DNA of 64,000 bases from Turneriella sp. (GTDB taxonomy: Bacteria > Spirochaetota > Leptospiria > Turneriellales > Turneriellaceae): positions 62,001 to 126,000 of the forward strand of contig JABARV010000005.1 of the NCBI GenBank assembly GCA_019186965.1. The letters are read 5' to 3'. The translations under genes were made by a program, and so were the position numbers. Position 1 is the stretch's first letter, and each line of letters opens with the position of its first letter. This document shows positions 44,586-54,035 of this stretch, piece after piece. The notes beneath the pieces are model-generated. The model did not search any database, was not told where the DNA came from, and saw only the letters and a program-made list of their open reading frames with translations.

Positions 44586-46778
44586 TCAATTTGCGCGAGT
44601 CACAAGATACTTTTGCAAATACTCGGTAATGTCTTTTATATTGCGGTCAACCATGTGCCGAAACTCAGTTGGTATTTGTTGTTCGCGGATAACGCGGTAG
44701 TAATTAAGCGCACGCGTGATTTGCTTACGTTTAATAAATTGGTGGGCTTTAACAAGCATCGGTTTGTACTTATAGTATGCATATTCAAAAATACCATTGT
44801 CCTTTGCTAAATGGTACGAGTGTGGAATTTTTGTAAAATCGTAAGTGAGGGTAAGGAAAGGAGTGTCTTCTTGGTCGGGAGTTTTTAACTCAAGAACTCC
44901 TCGAATTTCCTGTACCTTGTTCTCTTCGGGTTTATCTTCGTCCGAACCAGAATCATTTGCGCCGCCTTCTGTATCTGCGGGGGCGTTGGGCATGGCATTT
45001 CCATCAGGTGCCATATTGGGAATTTCCGGCGGCTCCATAACCCCTTCCGAAGGTGGGGGATTAAGAGGAGCACTTGGCTTATTTCCAGAACCTGAAGTAT
45101 CTGGAACTGAAGCTTCTTCGTCTGCTTGGGGTAAAGCCGCCTTTTCACTTTCTCCATCTTGCGCGGAAGGCGCTTCTTCTGGAGGTTCCTCTGCGGGCAT
45201 TTCTTCTTTACGCCTGTCGCGTCCCGAACGGCGTTCAGGAGCGCTTCCACCGCGGGTATCTGGAGCGCCCTTACGCCTATCTTTACCCTGCCTTAAATTT
45301 TGTTGTTCCTCTTCTTTATCTTCGGTTTCATCAATTGTTCCCTCAGCGGGTGGAGTATCTTCTGATTCTGCTTCTGATTTTTCTGTACCCCCTGAAGATT
45401 TTTTTTCTATAATTGAATCTTTTAGTTCAAAAAGAGCGCGAGCAATTTCAAAAAAACCTTTATCTAAATTGATGGTAATATTTTTTGCTTCAACGGGCAT
45501 CTCAGAAACATTTACTCTTGTTTCTGGCATCTCTTGCCATGGATTTCTTTGCCAACTATTTTGGTTCCACGGGGAAAGCGGCATAAAACTACCCCAATCG
45601 TGGCTTCTACGGTATTTTTCTAAAGCGTCGAGGTTCTTCTCAATTTTTTCTTTTATAGTTTTGTCTTGAATTTTTACGAGAAGCTTTTCATAGATAACTT
45701 TTGTAAGCTGTAGTTCGCCTTCTCTAATAAAAAGTTCTGCATTTTTAAGACTGCGAAAAAAGTGGGAATACTCGCTTTCCTCTCCTACAATATCCTCTGC
45801 AAGGTATGGCAATTGGAAAGGGCCTGGCACAACCGAAAGCGAACCATCCGCTGCAATTTTTATACTACGGGTGGGTAAATCAATCGGTAGCGTTTTAGGC
45901 CAAAAAATATCTTTTGCAGAAGCGGTTGGAACATTTTCATCTACTTTTTTACTCTCGCCCCCTTCATTTAATAATTCTGTAGAAACGTGGTGGCTTGTAA
46001 GAGGTGGCGGGGTGGACTGTTTTATTTTATCGGAAGGAAGGTATACGTCACGGATAAAACTGCCTTTGTCGAGTTGTGAATGTAAATTTTTCAAATTTTC
46101 AGAGATGCGTTCCATTGTATCCGTGAACGCCACAAGAGGCTCTACCGCTTTATCGGCGGCGGTTACGCCTTGCTCTGTTTCTTCATACCCAAAATTTTCA
46201 CCAAAAGAAATGGGATTTTCCAACTCTCCTTTTGCATTAAGGCGATTCCAAGGAAAAATTGCCCAAGGTTGGATTAACTCGTCTTCTTGAGATTCAAGTA
46301 CTCCAGAATCGCTCTGAATATCCGTCGCCTGGTGAGAGGTAGTAGAACTTGGCACTCCGCCATCTACAGTACCGGAACCGCTTCCGCTTACTCCAGACAC
46401 GCCGCCGCCATCTGTGCCGCGTATTCGCTTGAGTAACTTCGCAGCTTTTTCCCTTAAGCTTGATTTTTTGGATACACTACCTACCCCATGCTCTAAAGGT
46501 GGGGTTGTAGAAATACCGCTTCCTGAAGCGCGAGAAAGAAGTTTTCGTGCTCTTTCGCGTAAAGAAAGCTTTGTGGGCCTTGGGGTTGTTTGCGTTAAAG
46601 CACCTAAATGTTCGTATTGTGCTTCTAAATCAATTTTATCGGTTAAAGCTTGCGAACGCTCATAAAATGAAGAACGAACCCAATCAACGCCTTTTTTCTC
46701 GCTGGCGTTACGGGATACACCTGTCGATTTTATGCCGGATGTTCTCGCTTTCTTGATAGATTTGGCAAGCAAGCCCAC
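44586..46778 (-). CDS. Large low-complexity protein of unknown function
   Basis: I do not recognise this 730-residue protein. The N-terminal 110 residues contain two copies of a helical motif, KLSLRERARKLLSRA and SSLREKAAKLLKRI. Gly/Ser linkers follow. A conserved-looking middle section (about 290-470) includes DLPTRSIKIAADGSLSVVPG and the helix FIREGELQLTKVIYEKLLVK. A long acidic/Pro/Gly-rich stretch holds RDRRK-type basic motifs (about 515-545). A structured C-terminal domain (about 635-730) ends IPTEFRHMVDRNIKDITEYL. There is no signal peptide or membrane helix, so it is probably cytoplasmic. The GTG start is 3 bases from the next-gene boundary region; it precedes the prepilin peptidase in the same operon (4-base gap). 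Confidence 0.6.
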   Translation of the reverse strand: MGLLAKSIKKARTSGIKSTGVSRNASEKKGVDWVRSSFYERSQALTDKIDLEAQYEHLGALTQTTPRPTKLSLRERARKLLSRASGSGISTTPPLEHGVGSVSKKSSLREKAAKLLKRIRGTDGGGVSGVSGSGSGTVDGGVPSSTTSHQATDIQSDSGVLESQEDELIQPWAIFPWNRLNAKGELENPISFGENFGYEETEQGVTAADKAVEPLVAFTDTMERISENLKNLHSQLDKGSFIRDVYLPSDKIKQSTPPPLTSHHVSTELLNEGGESKKVDENVPTASAKDIFWPKTLPIDLPTRSIKIAADGSLSVVPGPFQLPYLAEDIVGEESEYSHFFRSLKNAELFIREGELQLTKVIYEKLLVKIQDKTIKEKIEKNLDALEKYRRSHDWGSFMPLSPWNQNSWQRNPWQEMPETRVNVSEMPVEAKNITINLDKGFFEIARALFELKDSIIEKKSSGGTEKSEAESEDTPPAEGTIDETEDKEEEQQNLRQGKDRRKGAPDTRGGSAPERRSGRDRRKEEMPAEEPPEEAPSAQDGESEKAALPQADEEASVPDTSGSGNKPSAPLNPPPSEGVMEPPEIPNMAPDGNAMPNAPADTEGGANDSGSDEDKPEENKVQEIRGVLELKTPDQEDTPFLTLTYDFTKIPHSYHLAKDNGIFEYAYYKYKPMLVKAHQFIKRKQITRALNYYRVIREQQIPTEFRHMVDRNIKDITEYLQKYLVTRAN

Positions 46779-46814
46779 AAATAATTATCGACTTTCGCCC
46801 AAGCAAACTTGTCT

Positions 46815-47594
46815 TTAGCCGCCTCTAAGTTGATTTTCTAACCGTTTAACACGATCTTTTGCCTGTTCGGTGGTTAAGCCCTCTTGTTTAAGCCTTTGCT
46901 CGTACTGTTCTTTAAACTGTTGTGCATCCTGCGTTTTCTTTAGCTTAACGCTGGTAGCCCAAAGGAAATAGATGACATCCACATCGTTATTGTTGAGCGA
47001 ACGCGCCTGTTCAAAGTTATCGAATGCGAGTTTATAGTCTTTTAGGCCACTAAAATAGATTTGCCCCAAAGCCGAATACGCGTTTGCGTTACGGTTATCT
47101 AAAGCTATAGCCTTTTGTGCGGTATCAAGCGCCTTTTTATAGTCATGTTTGTAGTAATAGTATTTCGCCATCTCTTCGATTCCAACCGCAAAATTAGGGT
47201 TTTGTGCATAGACCTTATCGAACCAATCTTTAGCCTCTTTAAGTAAATCTTCGCTCCCTTTCCCTTTATCGTCCAAAGTGAGTTCGTACTTTTTTAAGCT
47301 AACTACCGCCATATTAAACTGTGCGTTGATATAATTGGGATCAACCTCGAGAGATTTTTTATAATAGTTTTCTGCTTCGACAACATTTTGTTCTCCTAAA
47401 AGAAAAATATTGCCCAGTTCTTTATAGGCTTCTGCTGTTGGATTTTTTTCAACTGCCGCAAAAATTTTACTTTTTGCCTCTTTCCATTTTTGGTTTTTCC
47501 TTAATTCAACCCCTTCTTGGAGTAAAGCCTCGTATCCTTTTCCGCAGTAGGTTGACAATAGAGCGACTAAAACAAATAAAAAAGTTTTTCTCAT
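46815..47594 (-). CDS. TPR-repeat lipoprotein
   Basis: Lipid-anchored protein of 259 residues. The signal sequence ends with a spirochaetal-type lipobox LLSTYC, placing the acylated Cys at 17. About five TPR units follow (AEAYKELGNIFLLGEQNVVE, INAQFNMAVVSLKKYEL, ANAYSALGQIYFSGLKDY). A charged C-terminal coiled coil ends it. I chose the ATG at 47594 (MRKTFLF) because it gives a proper signal peptide; the ATG at 47609 does not. It lies 36 bases upstream of the low-complexity gene and about 80 bases downstream of the FecR gene, in a same-strand series with the cyclase gene. Confidence 0.85.
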   Translation of the reverse strand: MRKTFLFVLVALLSTYCGKGYEALLQEGVELRKNQKWKEAKSKIFAAVEKNPTAEAYKELGNIFLLGEQNVVEAENYYKKSLEVDPNYINAQFNMAVVSLKKYELTLDDKGKGSEDLLKEAKDWFDKVYAQNPNFAVGIEEMAKYYYYKHDYKKALDTAQKAIALDNRNANAYSALGQIYFSGLKDYKLAFDNFEQARSLNNNDVDVIYFLWATSVKLKKTQDAQQFKEQYEQRLKQEGLTTEQAKDRVKRLENQLRGG

Positions 47595-47674
47595 GTGCAA
47601 AGATGGCATCGCTTATAACGCAGTCAACAAGAAAGAATTTTTTTAAGATCTTAATGGGTACCCGTGCCCTGCTT

Positions 47675-49261
47675 TTAATCTGCTTCTACTGATTTTACCT
47701 CTGGCGGCAAGGGTAGCTTCTTTTGCACCACTACAATTTTTTGTGGTAAAGTCGACGCCAAAGGCGCTCCTTTAGATTTTGAACGCACATCGACACGGTA
47801 ATAGTACGTTCCCGGCTTAAGAGAAAGCACGGCACTTCCCTTTCCTTTTACATTCGTACTTTTGACTACCTTTGAAAAGCTCTTTGTGGGCGAAACCCTA
47901 ACCCGATAGTAGTTATTTTTATCCACTGGTTTCCACGAAATAAGCGCCAATGCAACCGCTTGATCTGGATCGAGGGTAAAACTCTCTTTTGCACTCGCCG
48001 TCAGCCTATGTTTTTTACCTGTTAAATGTGTTTCTTCACCTTTTGGTTCTATGCTTTTGCCTTCTGCTGGTAATTTTTTTCCAGTTTTACTTTTTGTAGT
48101 GTTTATACCTTTTTGTTCGCGTGAATCTACCTCGGCTAAAAGCTCACCTTTATCCGATACGGTAAAAGTCGCTGTTTTGGGCGCACGCTTTGCACTCGTG
48201 GGCGAAAGACGCCAGTAGTATTTTCCCTGCTTTAGACTACCAACAGCCAAGCTTTGGTCTGCTGTCGTTTCCTTACGGATAATTTTTTTGAAAGCAGCAT
48301 CTTCAGAAAGTTCTACTTTTACAGGCGTGTCGGATTTCCACCGCAACGAAAGGTTGTTCGCCTCGTTCGCATAAACCGTTTGTCCTGCGCTTGGGTAAGT
48401 AAGCTCAAATGTATTATCCGCACGGGCACGAAAAATTCCTGTCCCTGAAGATATTTTAGCTGCATCTTTTGTGCATTGGGTACGCCATTTGTAGCTTCCT
48501 GCATCCACCTTAGTGCGTGTGGGAGAAGTTTTGGCTGCAATTGTACGAGTTTTTCTTTCGCTCTCCAGAAAAATTTTACAATCTTTTGCGCCAGCCGGTT
48601 TTTTAAAGGAGAATTCAACCTCTTTAGAAGTGTCGTCGATAACTACACCATCTACCGGCGTAAGCAACTGGATTTGTGTTTTTTCTTTTTTAAGAGTTCC
48701 TTTGGTTAAAGTTCCTACTTCGCCCGCTTCGAGATGCTCTGCTTTACCATCTTTTTTTACAGAAACATTTCCTTCTTTAACGTCAATACCGATAGAGCTA
48801 CCGTCGGTCGCAATTTGTGTTTTTGCATTCGAGAGTTCAATTTCTGTTCCATCTGCTGTTTTAATTTTTGCGTCTTTAGCGTCTTTTGCATCTGCTTGTA
48901 CAGAGCCGCTGTGCAGAGTAAGCCCTACCCCTGCTTGGTTTTCGTCGATTTCAATCATCGACTCTGGATCCATGTCTACTTTGAGCCCATTTTTAAGAGT
49001 AATACGTGCATCCGATTTTTGTTTTGTCATCACCCAATCGTACGCGTACACTGGAGATTTTACATCGACATCTTGCCACTGGAGGCTATCGGCAAATTTG
49101 CGCTGCACTTCGTGGTATTTATACTCGACTGTCCCTACGGGTTTCGCGCTACTCTGCCCGCCGCTTTTATTTCGAAAATGGCACTGTAAAAAATAGAGTA
49201 ACAACAAAATAATAGCCACAACGACAGTGGTAACAACTTTATCGCGGCGGCTCAGTTTCAT
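47675..49261 (-). CDS. Membrane-anchored FecR-domain protein with repeated beta modules
   Basis: Periplasm-facing protein of 528 residues with one N-terminal membrane helix (about 9-26). The FecR domain spans about 60-190 (RITLKNGLKVDMDPESMIE, GLTLHSGSVQAD, GIDVKEGNVSVKKDG). It is followed by at least three fibronectin-like beta modules that share the phrase WRxxxT or YYWRLSP (for example SYKWRTQCT, KYYWRLSPTSAK and TYYYRVDVRSKS). A Lys/Thr-rich linker separates the second and third. It ends 6 bases upstream of the adenylate cyclase start is not the case; rather the cyclase stop lies 6 bases before this ATG, so the cyclase is transcribed first. Confidence 0.82.
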   Translation of the reverse strand: MKLSRRDKVVTTVVVAIILLLLYFLQCHFRNKSGGQSSAKPVGTVEYKYHEVQRKFADSLQWQDVDVKSPVYAYDWVMTKQKSDARITLKNGLKVDMDPESMIEIDENQAGVGLTLHSGSVQADAKDAKDAKIKTADGTEIELSNAKTQIATDGSSIGIDVKEGNVSVKKDGKAEHLEAGEVGTLTKGTLKKEKTQIQLLTPVDGVVIDDTSKEVEFSFKKPAGAKDCKIFLESERKTRTIAAKTSPTRTKVDAGSYKWRTQCTKDAAKISSGTGIFRARADNTFELTYPSAGQTVYANEANNLSLRWKSDTPVKVELSEDAAFKKIIRKETTADQSLAVGSLKQGKYYWRLSPTSAKRAPKTATFTVSDKGELLAEVDSREQKGINTTKSKTGKKLPAEGKSIEPKGEETHLTGKKHRLTASAKESFTLDPDQAVALALISWKPVDKNNYYRVRVSPTKSFSKVVKSTNVKGKGSAVLSLKPGTYYYRVDVRSKSKGAPLASTLPQKIVVVQKKLPLPPEVKSVEAD

Positions 49262-49267
49262 TTGCTA

Positions 49268-51097
49268 TTACTTCCGTTTTCCTTTTTGTGGGTAGAAATC
49301 GATACGCTTATGTAGCTCGGCAAGACTTTTTGGCGCGGTCGAATCTTTAGTTTTTCCTAACACAGCGTATACCCTTTGCGCGTCCGTTTTTCCCTTTACT
49401 TTAACTTTCTGCATTTGTACACAGGAAAATTTTTCACGGACAAGCTTGTAGGTGTTTTCGCTAATAAGGATATCTGTTCCAAAAACTTTGTTTAGCCCCT
49501 CCATACGCGAGGCAAGGTTCACCGCATCGCCAATAACGGTATACTCCAAACGGTCGTTAGAACCAATTTGCCCCGCCAAAACTTCGCCTGTATTGATTCC
49601 CATACCAATACGGATAATCGGCTTATTTTTGCTACCGCGTTTTTCGTTAAATTTGTGCAATGCCTGCCGCATCTCGAGAGCAGCTAAAATAGCGTTTTCA
49701 ACATCGTTGTCTTTTGCAACGGGCGCTCCCCATAAGGCCATAATTGCATCGCCAATAAATTTATCGACAACCCCGTTATACTTGTAGACGATATCGACCA
49801 TCAAGGTCATATATTCGTTTAAAAAACCAACCACTTCTTCTGGAGAAAGCTTTTCCGAAATTGAAGTAAAAGAGCGTATATCAGAAAAAAATACCGTTAC
49901 CGTTTTTGTTTCGCCGCCCAACGCCAAGTCACCCTTCATCACCATGTTCGCCACTTCTTTGTTGACGAATTTTCCAAAAGCGCCTTTAAGTTTTTCCCGC
50001 TCTTTTAAGCCAACAGCCATTTCATTAAAAGCTTGCGTCAACTCTCCTGTTTCGTCGTCGGATGCCTTTTCCAAATGGACGTCGTAATCCCCGCTGCGTA
50101 TGGTCTGTGTTGCACGGACAAGCTTTTTTAAAGGATCTGAAATTGTACGTGAGAAAAAGTAAATAAAAAGAAACGCCACCGCAATAGTAAGGAGTGCAAT
50201 AATAATCGTTAAAAGCCGCGCCCAACGCACGCCGGCTAATGCGACATCCTCATTAACAGTCGTAATAATTCCTGCGCTGCCAAGCCCTAACTTTCGGTAG
50301 CTACCGTATTCGGACACTCCGTTATAAGTATACCGCTGGACTCCTGTTAAAACCTGCTTTGTAAAATTTTTAAACGCGATTTCGACGATGGGGTATTTAG
50401 AAACATCTTGCCCAAATTGGAAATGGTGGCTATCCGAATGCGCGACAAGTTTTTTATCTGCATCGACAAGCATTGCATCGTAAAGTGACGTTGTAACACC
50501 TTTCGTTCTTACTGCTGCCAAGAGAGCCGCCAAAGAATTACCGTTCATGATAGCTGCAACAGCCTGCGTTCCTTGCTTTTTTACAGGCACGACCAAAAGC
50601 CATATACGTTGCCTTGGAGAACTAAGGGCACGGATAATAAACTTTCCCGTACGGATTTCTTTTGCGTCGTCTGCGCTAAATTTTAAATACGACAAAAGAG
50701 TTGTACGTTGAAGGCCAAAACGTTCCAATTTTTTCTCTAGTGCATACACTGCTGTAGGTTCTTCATCCAACGATACATAATTTGCAATTAAAAAGAAATC
50801 CTTCTCTGGTAAAAAGTATGCTTTTTCGACAGCGGCTCCTTTATGCGAAAGAGAACTTAATAAACGCAGTTGTTCGGCCGTATTACGCAGTTCTCCTTCA
50901 ATTTTGTCAGAGAGCATTTTTGCGTTATTTCCGTTATTGAGTTTAACCATTTCTGTCATGTTCGTTTGGAACATATCGAGAGAAATTCCTGTAAAAAGGA
51001 GTACGCTAATAATAATGATTAAAGAAACAAAGGCTATAAGCTTTGCACGGATTGTGGTAAAATTTCGTGCATAGATTTGCCGTAACTTATCGCGCAT
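49268..51097 (-). CDS. Membrane adenylate/guanylate cyclase (class III) with sensor and HAMP
   Basis: Receptor cyclase of 609 residues that makes cAMP or cGMP. A membrane helix at about 18-40 precedes a large periplasmic sensor, probably cache-like (about 45-290). A second helix lies at about 297-318, then a HAMP domain (SDPLKKLVRATQTIRSGDYD) and a class III catalytic domain (about 395-590). The metal-binding Asp residues are in VFFSDIRSFTS and FIGDAIMALWG, and EYTVIGDAVNLASRMEGL is a family motif. The FecR gene begins 6 bases after its stop and nuoF overlaps its start by 11 bases. Confidence 0.92.
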   Translation of the reverse strand: MRDKLRQIYARNFTTIRAKLIAFVSLIIIISVLLFTGISLDMFQTNMTEMVKLNNGNNAKMLSDKIEGELRNTAEQLRLLSSLSHKGAAVEKAYFLPEKDFFLIANYVSLDEEPTAVYALEKKLERFGLQRTTLLSYLKFSADDAKEIRTGKFIIRALSSPRQRIWLLVVPVKKQGTQAVAAIMNGNSLAALLAAVRTKGVTTSLYDAMLVDADKKLVAHSDSHHFQFGQDVSKYPIVEIAFKNFTKQVLTGVQRYTYNGVSEYGSYRKLGLGSAGIITTVNEDVALAGVRWARLLTIIIALLTIAVAFLFIYFFSRTISDPLKKLVRATQTIRSGDYDVHLEKASDDETGELTQAFNEMAVGLKEREKLKGAFGKFVNKEVANMVMKGDLALGGETKTVTVFFSDIRSFTSISEKLSPEEVVGFLNEYMTLMVDIVYKYNGVVDKFIGDAIMALWGAPVAKDNDVENAILAALEMRQALHKFNEKRGSKNKPIIRIGMGINTGEVLAGQIGSNDRLEYTVIGDAVNLASRMEGLNKVFGTDILISENTYKLVREKFSCVQMQKVKVKGKTDAQRVYAVLGKTKDSTAPKSLAELHKRIDFYPQKGKRK

Positions 51098-52406
51098 TTA
51101 TACCTGCTGCATTAAGCCGTGCATCAAACTCCGGACGGAATTTTTTGATAATCGGCGTAACCGCCATAACTGCCGCATCGGAAAAAGGACAAATTGTTGT
51201 ACCACCAACCATATTTGTCGTGAAACTTAACATTGTTAAAATGTCTTCTTCGATTGCCTTGTTGTCGCGCACACGGTGCATGATGTCAGACATCCAACGG
51301 GAACCTTCGCGGCACGGGGTACACTGCCCGCAACTTTCATGCCCGTAAAAGTGCGCAACGCGGTACGTAAGTTCGACTAAATCGGTTGTGTCGTCCAATA
51401 CCATAAGCCCACCTGAACCCAACATCGAACCCACCGCGCTAATCCCTTCGTAATCTAAAACCGCTTTTTCAACTTCTTCGGGAGTAAGGATGGGTGTAGA
51501 GCTTCCCCCCGGAATAACTGCTTTTAAGGTTCTTCCGGGACGCAAACCTCCCGCGATTTCAATCACTTCGGAAAGTGGTAGTCCAAGCGGGAATTCGTAG
51601 ACCCCCGGGTTTTGCACATGCCCAGAAATTGAAAAAACTTTTGTTCCACCCGATTTTTCGTTTCCCTTGCAAAGTTTCGCGTACGCTTCTGCGCCCATAC
51701 GAAAAACTGCAGGCACGGTAGCAAACGTCTCTACGTTGTTGACAACAGTTGGCGAGGCATAAAGTCCCTTGAAGGCAGGAAAAGGAGGTTTAAGCCGTGG
51801 ATGCCCACGCTTACCTTCCAAACTTTCTAAAAGCGCAGTCTCTTCGCCACAAATGTATGCACCTGCGCCGCGGTACGTTGCCAAGTGAAACTTACGGCCA
51901 GTACCTAAAATATTATCTCCTAAATACCCTTTCGCGTACGCTTCTTTGAGCGCAGCTTCGATCCTTTCCCAGCCTTTGTAAAATTCTCCCCTAAGGTAGA
52001 TGTACCCTTGCTCGCTGTTGAGGGCAAGCGCGGCGATAACCATGCCTTCGATGATCGAGTGCGGAATTTCTTCTACCATGAAGCGGTCTTTGAAGGTTCC
52101 AGGCTCGGATTCGTCGGCGTTACAAACAACGTATTTGGGTTCGGGGCTATCTTTTGGAACGAAAGACCATTTCATCCCTGTGGGAAATCCAGCCCCCCCA
52201 CGCCCGCGCAAATTTGAACGTTTAACTTCGTCTATAATTGCATCGGGAGTCCATTTTTCTTTTTCATCGCGGATTAACCGCTTAAGCGTAGCGTAGCCGC
52301 CTTCTGCTTCGTAACCTTCTAACGTGTACGAATTTTCTTTATGGAAGTAACTGAGCACAACCCGGTGCTCTTTGGGATGCGCAGGACGCGCCTTCGCTGG
52401 ATGCAT
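51087..52406 (-). CDS. nuoF: NADH-quinone oxidoreductase subunit F (NuoF)
   Basis: Flavoprotein subunit of complex I that accepts hydride from NADH. The 439-residue product has the FMN/NADH motifs GRGGAGFPTGMKW and YVVCNADESEPGTFKDR. It also has RGAGAYICGEETALLESLEG, and the N3 iron-sulfur ligands CGQCTPCREGSRW near residue 355. The length matches NuoF better than hydrogenase or formate dehydrogenase subunits. No nuoE, nuoG or other complex I genes lie in the window, and the neighbours are a cyclase (11-base overlap) and purine nucleoside phosphorylase. An orphan nuoF is unusual; the other genes may be elsewhere. Confidence 0.88.
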   Translation of the reverse strand: MHPAKARPAHPKEHRVVLSYFHKENSYTLEGYEAEGGYATLKRLIRDEKEKWTPDAIIDEVKRSNLRGRGGAGFPTGMKWSFVPKDSPEPKYVVCNADESEPGTFKDRFMVEEIPHSIIEGMVIAALALNSEQGYIYLRGEFYKGWERIEAALKEAYAKGYLGDNILGTGRKFHLATYRGAGAYICGEETALLESLEGKRGHPRLKPPFPAFKGLYASPTVVNNVETFATVPAVFRMGAEAYAKLCKGNEKSGGTKVFSISGHVQNPGVYEFPLGLPLSEVIEIAGGLRPGRTLKAVIPGGSSTPILTPEEVEKAVLDYEGISAVGSMLGSGGLMVLDDTTDLVELTYRVAHFYGHESCGQCTPCREGSRWMSDIMHRVRDNKAIEEDILTMLSFTTNMVGGTTICPFSDAAVMAVTPIIKKFRPEFDARLNAAGINAR

Positions 52407-52466
52407 ATAGAAGCATCTTTAGAACGCTTAAGCGGTGTAAATAAAAATGCAAAATTAGGAATTACG

Positions 52467-53297
52467 CTACTCTCGGTTTATCGAGCGGATAATCCCTGAA
52501 ATAAGGTTTTGGAAGTCGCCCTTCCGCGCATGCGCAATTTCAACAACTTCTGCGTGGCTAAGCGTTGACGCAATCCCTGCACCCATGTTGGTTATTAGGC
52601 TTAATCCCAAAACCCTCATTCCACACTGCCGAGCGACAATAACTTCAGGTACAGTACTCATTCCACATGCATCTGCCCCTAAAATCCGAAGCATGCGTAT
52701 CTCTGCTGGAGTTTCGTAAGTAGGTCCCGAAAGCGCTGCGTATACACCTTCGCGAAGTTCAATATTGTATTCACGCGCAACACGGTGTGCTTCTTTGGCA
52801 AGATGTGGAGTGTAAGAATCGGTTTGGTCGACAAAACGCTCCCCCCACTCTGGATAATGCTTACCGATGAGAGGATTTTGCCCCATTAAATTGAGATGGT
52901 CTTTAATAAGCATAAAATCACCAGGAGTAAAGGAGTCGTTTACCGCGCCCGCTGCGTTAGTCACGATGAGGGTGCGAACCCCCAAAGACGCCATAAGGCG
53001 AATCCCCATCGCAACCTGCTGCATCGAATAACCTTCGTAAAAGTGCACACGCCCCTGCATTAGCATTACGGACGTATCTTCAATGAAACCGGCGACAAAG
53101 CTGCCGCTGTGGCCTTCGACTGTCGATTTAGGAAAGTGTGGAACTTTTTCGTAAGGGATGGCTACACCATTTTGCGCTTGTGAAGCAAACTGCGAAAGAC
53201 CAGAACCTAAGACAACGCCAGCTTGAAGCGGAAAATTAATTTTGGTGCGTAGATAATTGGCTGCGCCTTCAATTTCATTTGGGTTTATAGAGACCAT
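52467..53297 (-). CDS. punA: Purine nucleoside phosphorylase (trimeric type)
   Basis: Cleaves inosine and guanosine by phosphorolysis for purine salvage. The 276-residue product has GVVLGSGLSQFASQ, HSGSFVAGFI and GRVHFYEGYSMQQV. TNAAGAVNDSFTPGDFMLI and GPTYETPAEIRML bind the nucleoside. The base-binding segment is CGMSTVPEVIVARQCGM and the closing signature is LSLITNMGAGI. These define the class I trimeric family rather than the DeoD hexamer. The GerMN-domain gene starts upstream, with only a 3-base gap to this ATG. Confidence 0.94.
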   Translation of the reverse strand: MVSINPNEIEGAANYLRTKINFPLQAGVVLGSGLSQFASQAQNGVAIPYEKVPHFPKSTVEGHSGSFVAGFIEDTSVMLMQGRVHFYEGYSMQQVAMGIRLMASLGVRTLIVTNAAGAVNDSFTPGDFMLIKDHLNLMGQNPLIGKHYPEWGERFVDQTDSYTPHLAKEAHRVAREYNIELREGVYAALSGPTYETPAEIRMLRILGADACGMSTVPEVIVARQCGMRVLGLSLITNMGAGIASTLSHAEVVEIAHARKGDFQNLISGIIRSINRE

Positions 53298-53300
53298 TTT

Positions 53301-54035
53301 TTACTGCTTTAAAATTTCAAATTTTGTAGAAGGTAGATTTTTTTTAAGTGACTCACGGATACAATACTCTGTTATTTTCTGTTCATTGGGTCGCATTTTA
53401 TCCCAAACTTTTTTTTCTGTAGTAATATAAAGTTTATCGTTATAAGTCCACAGCGAGCGTAGAAACATTTTTTCTTTTAGCAAATTACGTGCTTTAAGAG
53501 TCGCTACCTCGCCCGATGGGCCGGCGATAAGCTCGTAAAGTACGCGCCGCGCTACCGCTTCTCTGTCCGAAAGCTCTACGTTGCCAATTTTGTGTATAGG
53601 GTGTGCAACCATTTTTTGGACGGCAATAACTTCCGCTTTAACCTGTTCATCGTCAAGAAGCTTGCGGGTATCAATTTCCGTTTCTGTGGCCATTTTGTTG
53701 GCTTCCTGGAAAGTTCCGTCTTTTTTACCCTCGTCTTTTTCATCTACGCTATACATTTTTTCTATACCCGTTAGTGAAAGCGAGCGAGGGAAATAAAGCT
53801 CCATTGTTTCGAGCCCTTCGGTTTTTGAAACAAAAAGAAAAGCCAAAGGATTTACAAGTTGTAAATAGCTGCTTTTTGTAAGAGACATAAATGCGACAAA
53901 ATCAAGAGCCAAAAGGAGCACCAAAAACCGAAAACGGTTACGGGGAACTAAAAACCAAGCTATAAAACGGTTAAGTAGCGAGGGTTTTCCACTATCTTTC
54001 TTGGAGAATTTATTTTTCAGACTTTGCCAGTTCAC
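53301..54035 (-). CDS. Membrane-anchored GerMN-domain protein
   Basis: Protein of 244 residues with one membrane helix (about 24-42, RFRFLVLLLALDFVAFMSL) and a periplasmic C-terminal part. The last 100 residues look like a GerMN fold: VARRVLYELIAGPSGEVATL, then LRSLWTYNDKLYITTEKKVW and TEYCIRESLKKNLP. GerMN domains occur in spore-germination and envelope proteins of unknown biochemical role. I start at GTG 54035 because GGAG lies 9 bases upstream; longer TTG starts lack one. The first 26 bases overlap the end of the amidase gene, suggesting a cell-wall role. Confidence 0.7.
   Translation of the reverse strand: MNWQSLKNKFSKKDSGKPSLLNRFIAWFLVPRNRFRFLVLLLALDFVAFMSLTKSSYLQLVNPLAFLFVSKTEGLETMELYFPRSLSLTGIEKMYSVDEKDEGKKDGTFQEANKMATETEIDTRKLLDDEQVKAEVIAVQKMVAHPIHKIGNVELSDREAVARRVLYELIAGPSGEVATLKARNLLKEKMFLRSLWTYNDKLYITTEKKVWDKMRPNEQKITEYCIRESLKKNLPSTKFEILKQ

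Noticed and set aside
44845-45669. 274-codon open frame opposite the low-complexity gene
   Set aside because: Its Ser/Gly/Pro composition mirrors the Glu/Pro/Gly-rich minus-strand gene, and it has no plausible domain.
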